Part shown: piece after piece, positions 7,239-11,443 of the stretch
Position numbering within the stretch: position 1 is the first letter of the stretch
Layout of the letters: every line of letters begins with the position of its first letter
Assembly (NCBI GenBank): GCA_003645215.1
Contig: QNEM01000040.1
Span: 1-11,443 of the forward strand
DNA: 11,443 bases
From: Gammaproteobacteria bacterium
GTDB taxonomy: Bacteria; Pseudomonadota; Gammaproteobacteria; Eutrophobiales; Eutrophobiaceae
Direction: 5' to 3'
Program-made: the position numbers and the translations under genes
The notes under the pieces: generated by a model
Database searches by the model: none
Told to the model about the DNA's origin: nothing
What the model saw: the letters and a program-made list of their open reading frames with translations, nothing else

Positions 7239-7874
7239 ATGACTATTTCAAAACGATCTTTATTAGCCGCAATAACCATGGCTTTGGTAAGCATGAGCCT
7301 GGTCGTAATATCCACCTCAGCCCAGGCACGTATTAAATGCTGGAAAAACAGTGATGGCGTCAGAGAATGTGGCAAAAATGTTCCTCCTGAATATGCACAA
7401 CAAGGCCATGAAGAAATCAACAAACGGGGTATTACAGTAAACACATCAGACAGGGCGAGTACCGAGGAAGAACGAGCAGAGATAGATCGCCTGGCTGCAA
7501 TTCAGGAAGAAGAAGATAAAAGAAAGGCCCAGGCAGCAGCGCAGGACAAAATTCTTCTGGACACATACAGCAACACAGACGATATTCAGATGACAAGTGA
7601 CGGAAAAATTGCCGCACTTGAATCAAGCGTCAAACTGGCTAATAAACGCAAGGAGAAAATTCAGGCCAATCTGGATAAAGATACAGCAACAGCAGCCGCA
7701 GAAGAGCTTGCGGGCAGGCAACCCTCTGAAGACCTGCTAAAAGACATAAAATCTCTGGAAAGGCAGATCCAGGACCTGGATAAATTTATTGTAGACAAGC
7801 ATCTGGCACAGGAAATGATTGAGAAGGAATATACTGAAAAGATTGCGCGTTATAAAGAGCTGACTGGAAAATAA
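7239..7874 (+). CDS. Secreted DUF4124-like coiled-coil protein
   Basis: Predicted exported protein of unknown function. The 211 residues begin with a signal peptide (basic SKR, hydrophobic 8-27, cleavage likely at AQA|RI after residue 30). Next comes a short DUF4124-like module, IKCWKNSDGVRECGKNVPPEY (32-52), with two cysteines (C34, C44) that could form a disulfide in the periplasm. The remainder is highly charged and helical, with coiled-coil-like segments at about 74-105 and 122-205, joined by ILLDTYSNTDDI (105-116). I recall this Leu-Leu-x-Thr-Tyr motif from other gammaproteobacterial DUF4124 proteins, but that is memory, not a search. It follows pyrE by 44 bp on the same strand and may be read with it, though a metabolic link is not evident. 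The ATG at 7239 was chosen because it gives a complete signal peptide. Confidence 0.82.
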   Translation: MTISKRSLLAAITMALVSMSLVVISTSAQARIKCWKNSDGVRECGKNVPPEYAQQGHEEINKRGITVNTSDRASTEEERAEIDRLAAIQEEEDKRKAQAAAQDKILLDTYSNTDDIQMTSDGKIAALESSVKLANKRKEKIQANLDKDTATAAAEELAGRQPSEDLLKDIKSLERQIQDLDKFIVDKHLAQEMIEKEYTEKIARYKELTGK

Positions 7875-7920
7875 TACTCACCCAAAGAGCATTCATTCAG
7901 GGAAACTATCTGAGGATAGA

Positions 7921-8511
7921 CTATCTAAATAGCCCTCGCCTTATGCTTTGCCATTGATCCTTATAATATTCAGTCGGCTTTTTGCTGAATGATGTGCGAA
8001 TAAACTGGCTCATCTTGCCTTCTACATATGCCAGCATCTGATTTGCTGCAGAGTCTATTGTCCCGACAAGTCGCGCACCATCGTTCAGATTAGCTTCTCT
8101 TAAAATTTGCTTGAACTGGGTCTCCAGACGTTCAAAAAATTGCAGCACACGCCCTCGTAAGCGCTCATTCTCACCAACCAGGGCATCACCAACCAGGACC
8201 CGGGTAATGCCAGGATTCCGCTCGGAAAAACCCAGCAGCACTTGTACGATTTTTTCGCAACGCACGATGGCATCCTTTTCCTGCTCAAGAATACTGTTTA
8301 TTAATCCAAAAACCGACTCTTCCGAGAAATCTATCAGCGCCTCAAACATTTTGGCCTTACTGGCAAAATGCCTGTATAAAGCCGCTTCTGAAACACCCAC
8401 TGCCCTGGCCAGACTTGCAGTCGTGATCCGTGTACCAGGATTCTCTTCCAGCTGTAAAGCAAGAACCTCCAGTATTTGTTGTTTCCTGTTACGTCTCTTG
8501 GCTTCGCTCAT
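7921..8511 (-). CDS. slmA: Nucleoid occlusion factor SlmA (TetR family)
   Basis: DNA-binding protein that blocks FtsZ ring assembly over the nucleoid when bound to SlmA-binding sites on the chromosome. The 196-residue product has a TetR helix-turn-helix, RITTASLARAVGVSEAALYR (28-47) followed by HFASKAKMFEALI (48-60). This is nearly the E. coli SlmA sequence in this part. The segment LLGFSERNPGITRVLVGDAL (92-111) matches the SlmA region that contacts FtsZ and separates it from other TetR proteins. The basic N-terminus and the length agree with the family. The ATG has AAGGG just upstream. It lies 18 bp after argB on the same strand and ends 46 bp from the converging DUF4124 gene. I saw no SlmA-binding palindrome (GTGAGTACTCAC type) in the window. 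Confidence 0.94.
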   Translation of the reverse strand: MSEAKRRNRKQQILEVLALQLEENPGTRITTASLARAVGVSEAALYRHFASKAKMFEALIDFSEESVFGLINSILEQEKDAIVRCEKIVQVLLGFSERNPGITRVLVGDALVGENERLRGRVLQFFERLETQFKQILREANLNDGARLVGTIDSAANQMLAYVEGKMSQFIRTSFSKKPTEYYKDQWQSIRRGLFR

Positions 8512-8529
8512 GCCCTTCAGTTCTCATAA

Positions 8530-9441
8530 TTAATTTTTACCTACACTACGCCCATCAATCAATGTCCCTACACCCTGATCGGTAAATATTTCAAGTAATA
8601 CAGCATGCTCAACCCGTCCGTCAATGATGTGAGTATGCTTGACCCCTCCGTTCACTGCATCCAGTGCTGCATGAATCTTCGGTAACATGCCACTATGAAT
8701 CACACCTTCATCAACCAGTTTTTTAACATCATCGGTAGAAAGTCCTGTAAGAACATCCCCTTCTGCGTTCAATAAACCAGCTGCATTAGTCAGCATAATT
8801 AACTTTTCTGCTGAGAGTATTTCAGCCATTTTACCTGCTACAAGATCCGCGTTGATATTGTAGGACTGACCGTCCTTGCCAACCCCTATCGGTGCTATCA
8901 CAGGAATAAAATCACCTTGAATCAGCATATCAACGATCGAGGTATCGATACTTTCAACTTCACCCACATGACCAATATCAATGATTTCAGGGGCATCCAT
9001 CTCAGGATCAGCCTGCTTGAAAACCATCTTTTTCGCGTGGATCAAGTCGCCATCTTTGCCCGTCAAACCAACAGCCGAACCACCATTGCGATTAATCAGA
9101 TTAACGATCTCCTTGTTCACCTGACCTCCCAAAACCATTTCAACAATATCCATGGTTTCACTGTCAGTTACACGCATGCCTTCAACAAATTTGGATTCCT
9201 TGCCTATACGTGAGAGTAAATCCCCTATCTGTGGTCCACCGCCATGCACAACCACTGGGTTCATTCCCACAGATTTCATCAGCACCACGTCGCGCGCGAA
9301 TCCATTTTTAAGCTGATCGTCAACCATGACGTTGCCGCCATACTTGATAACTATCGTCTTACCATTGAAGCGCTGTATATAAGGTAAGGCCTCGGTCAGG
9401 ATATTTGCAATCGCTGCCGCATTATTTAATTCTGAGCTCAT
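8530..9441 (-). CDS. argB: Acetylglutamate kinase
   Basis: Phosphorylates N-acetyl-L-glutamate with ATP, the second step of arginine synthesis. The 303-residue product has the glycine-rich KYGGN (33-37), VVVHGGGPQIG (63-73), the substrate-binding arginine R90 in GMRVTD, NINADLVAGKMA (195-206) and SGMLPKI (250-256). The N-terminal helix NILTEALPYIQRF (13-25) is the extra helix of the hexameric, arginine-inhibited class, and EHAVLLEIFTDQGVGTLI (278-295) matches the allosteric C-terminal part of that class. Feedback inhibition by arginine is thus expected. A TTG at 9456 would add five residues, but its only G-rich site is one base away; the ATG at 9441 has GAG at usable spacing and is preferred. 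It sits between algC (83 bp upstream) and slmA (18 bp downstream). Confidence 0.96.
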   Translation of the reverse strand: MSSELNNAAAIANILTEALPYIQRFNGKTIVIKYGGNVMVDDQLKNGFARDVVLMKSVGMNPVVVHGGGPQIGDLLSRIGKESKFVEGMRVTDSETMDIVEMVLGGQVNKEIVNLINRNGGSAVGLTGKDGDLIHAKKMVFKQADPEMDAPEIIDIGHVGEVESIDTSIVDMLIQGDFIPVIAPIGVGKDGQSYNINADLVAGKMAEILSAEKLIMLTNAAGLLNAEGDVLTGLSTDDVKKLVDEGVIHSGMLPKIHAALDAVNGGVKHTHIIDGRVEHAVLLEIFTDQGVGTLIDGRSVGKN

Positions 9442-9524
9442 GATTTCTCTCGACAAACCTGTTCGTGATTGGCTGATCTTGTACCCAGGCTCAATCTAAC
9501 CCGCCCATCAGCGATGCTAGCTTA

Positions 9525-11443
9525 TCAAAACGGCAGCTTTAAGTCCTTTGAAACCGATTGTAATAAATCGTGAAACTCTGACTGTATTCTTTCCAGGGCA
9601 TCTTTGGTTTCTGCTTCAAACCTGGCGACTAAAAATGGGCTTGTATTTGATGGCCTGACCAGGCCCCAGCCATCCGGGAAATCGACACGCAGACCATCGA
9701 TATCTATTACCTTGGCACCCTCGAATGCCATTTTATCCTTCATTATCTGCATTACTTTTTCATGATATTTTTCTGGCAGGGGAATACGAAGTTCAGGTGT
9801 CGAGAAACCTTCGGGCAATACGGCAAAGATATCGGCAGGACTGCCTTTAGCGTTTGATAAAATTTCCAGGGCCCTGGCACCTGAATACAGTGCATCATCA
9901 AAACCAAACCAGCGCTCCTTGAAAAAGATATGCCCGCTCAATTCACCGGCCAACGGCGCATCAACTTCTTTCATTTTTGCCTTGATCAAGGAATGTCCTG
10001 TTTTCCACATCAACGGTTTGCCGCCACTGGATTCAATAATTGCCTTCAGATAACGACTACATTTAACATCAAAGATTATTGTTGCCCCCTCGTTTCTGGA
10101 TAAAACATCCCTGGCAAATAACATCAGCTGCCTGTCAGGCCAGATAATATTTCCATCACCATCAACGATGCCCAGACGATCACCATCACCATCAAATGCG
10201 AAACCCAGATCTGCCCCTTCCTCTTTGACTTTATCTATCAAGGGCTGCAAATTCTCCGGCTGGCTAGGATCAGGCTGGTGATTCGGGAAGGCACCATCAA
10301 TATCACAAAACAATTCTACGACATCATGCCCCATGGCTCTGTAGAGTTGGGGTGCCAGCTGACCGGCAACACCATTGCCACAATCAACAACAATTTTAAA
10401 TGCACCTCCCAGAGCGACAGGAATGTCATCTGTAATTCTTCTCAGGTAGTCAGGGCTGATATCAGTGACCTGTAAACTACCCTGACCTTCAGTCAAATCA
10501 TTATTTGTGATTCGATCACGAATTTTTGCAATGGCATCTCCTGATAGAGTGTCACCATCAAGCACGATTTTTAAGCCATTATATTCAGGGCCGTTATGGC
10601 TTCCTGTTAACATCACTCCACTTTTTACTTCCAGATGGTGTGTCGCAAAATACAATACCGGTGTTGGCACCACACCAATATCTATGACATCTCGTCCCGA
10701 GGCACGCAAGCCCTCAATCAATGCATCACCTAACTCAGGACTGCTGGTTCGTCCATCTCGTGCAACGACCATACCCTGCTGTCCGCGATCATAGGCCTCA
10801 CTGCCTATGGCGCGCCCGATTTCACGGACCACGGCTGCAGATAAATTTTTACTGACAACACCACGAATATCATAAGCACGAAAAATTTCCGGTGAAACTT
10901 CAACACTTTCGGGTTCGGTAGACTTTGCCGGAGATAGTTCCGGGCTTCCTGCCTGACCGGGAGTCGCTTCAGCTGGTGTCTCGTTACCGGCACTGCCTGG
11001 AGCCGCTGCCCCTTGCGGCATATCTGCAGGCCGGGCTATTTGAGTAATATCATCACCCTGTAAGCCTTGCGAAATTTTACCGGGCTCAGCACCCTGAACA
11101 GCTGGCCGATCGGATGCTGGCAAATCTGGAACCAGGCCTTCAAACCCGGGGTGCTCCCCATCCATGATGGCCTTAACAGCACCTTGATAAATGACCTCTC
11201 CTTTGGCATCGCCCCCCGATACTTTTCCTAACACTTCAGCCAGCCCTGAGCCGGATTGTCTTTGTCGATAAAAAACAAAGCCACCAGCAGCTGCCGCCAG
11301 AACCAGCAAGATCAGGATTATTGGCCCCATACCTGAACCTTCTTCCATCTCTTCACTGACTTCAGTCACGGCCGATGCTGAAGATTTATTCCAGGTGGCT
11401 GCATTCCATTTCGTGCCTTTAATCCCGGCATTAACAGCCAGAC
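9525..11443 (-). CDS. algC: Membrane-anchored phosphomannomutase/phosphoglucomutase AlgC, 5' end outside the window
   Basis: Interconverts mannose 6-P and 1-P and glucose 6-P and 1-P for sugar-nucleotide supply to polysaccharide and LPS. Numbering from the GTG at 11369 (614 residues), the catalytic part runs from about 160 to 614: FRAYDIRG (163-170), the phosphoserine loop MLTGSHN (253-259, S257), the metal site DGDGDR (393-398), the sugar loop GELSGH (475-480) and the phosphate loop RPSNTSPF (572-579). Before it come a transmembrane helix (about 15-34) and a roughly 120-residue linker rich in Pro, Ala, Gly and Glu. The frame has no stop from 11369 to the right edge (24 more codons), so the GTG is probably internal and the gene partial. 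Acidic residues before the helix and YRQRQ after it suggest the N side is periplasmic, which requires an earlier helix. Long AlgC forms of this kind exist in pseudomonads. The gene ends in TGA TAA. Confidence 0.93.
   Translation of the reverse strand, partial: LAVNAGIKGTKWNAATWNKSSASAVTEVSEEMEEGSGMGPIILILLVLAAAAGGFVFYRQRQSGSGLAEVLGKVSGGDAKGEVIYQGAVKAIMDGEHPGFEGLVPDLPASDRPAVQGAEPGKISQGLQGDDITQIARPADMPQGAAAPGSAGNETPAEATPGQAGSPELSPAKSTEPESVEVSPEIFRAYDIRGVVSKNLSAAVVREIGRAIGSEAYDRGQQGMVVARDGRTSSPELGDALIEGLRASGRDVIDIGVVPTPVLYFATHHLEVKSGVMLTGSHNGPEYNGLKIVLDGDTLSGDAIAKIRDRITNNDLTEGQGSLQVTDISPDYLRRITDDIPVALGGAFKIVVDCGNGVAGQLAPQLYRAMGHDVVELFCDIDGAFPNHQPDPSQPENLQPLIDKVKEEGADLGFAFDGDGDRLGIVDGDGNIIWPDRQLMLFARDVLSRNEGATIIFDVKCSRYLKAIIESSGGKPLMWKTGHSLIKAKMKEVDAPLAGELSGHIFFKERWFGFDDALYSGARALEILSNAKGSPADIFAVLPEGFSTPELRIPLPEKYHEKVMQIMKDKMAFEGAKVIDIDGLRVDFPDGWGLVRPSNTSPFLVARFEAETKDALERIQSEFHDLLQSVSKDLKLPF

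Noticed and set aside
7906..7919. Small hairpin CTATC-TGAG-GATAG between the convergent DUF4124 and slmA genes, as a possible bidirectional terminator
   Set aside because: The stem is only five base pairs, AT-rich, and has no T run on either side.
8111..8533. Open frame of 140 codons on the plus strand opposite slmA
   Set aside because: The product is Ser/Arg/Lys-rich with no family resemblance, as expected from reading the opposite strand of slmA.
9442..9456. TTG start for argB giving five extra residues
   Set aside because: The AGG before it is only one base away, while the ATG at 9441 is better spaced and the extra residues are not part of the family core.

Overview
The window is an ordinary stretch of chromosome from a gammaproteobacterium with moderate base composition. 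The type IV pilus ATPase pair next to yggS-proC-yggT matches the Pseudomonas-type layout. So do a ProC/YggT/YggU/DUF4426 series, an ExoIII/Crc-like gene divergent from pyrE, and algC followed by argB. SlmA converging on pyrE resembles the enterobacterial dut-slmA-pyrE neighbourhood. The proteins read like those of a free-living or sulfur-oxidiser-like gammaproteobacterium that is neither Pseudomonas nor an enteric. I cannot name a genus. I see no rRNA, tRNA, CRISPR array, insertion sequence, integrase or prophage gene. Coding density is high, and the longest gap without a gene is 209 bp (2271-2479).

Left block (1-5622): pilT and then pilU lie on the minus strand and encode the twitching-motility retraction ATPases. 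Divergent from them on the plus strand is a run of yggS (PLP homeostasis), proC (last step of proline synthesis), yggT (two-repeat membrane protein), a DUF167/YggU gene and a secreted DUF4426 protein. proC and yggT share one base (TAATG), just after a run of eight G residues. metX and metW, which lie between yggT and the DUF4426 gene in Pseudomonas, are absent here.

Right block (5647-11443): an exodeoxyribonuclease III/Crc-family gene (minus) is divergent from pyrE (plus). pyrE is followed by a secreted coiled-coil protein of the DUF4124 type, which converges on slmA. slmA, argB and algC form a minus-strand run, algC being first. The proteins serve pyrimidine, arginine and sugar-nucleotide synthesis, with a nucleoid-occlusion regulator at the end of the run.

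The most notable point is algC. A GTG at 11369 would give a 614-residue protein, but the same frame stays open to the window edge. The visible part holds a transmembrane helix, a long Pro/Ala/Gly/Glu-rich linker and then a full phosphomannomutase/phosphoglucomutase. It is therefore probably the long membrane-anchored form of AlgC, with more N-terminal sequence outside the window. The ExoIII homologue is also of interest: it has Crc-like features and a Crc-like location but keeps every nuclease residue that Crc has lost. I found no clear evidence of a wholly new multi-gene system.
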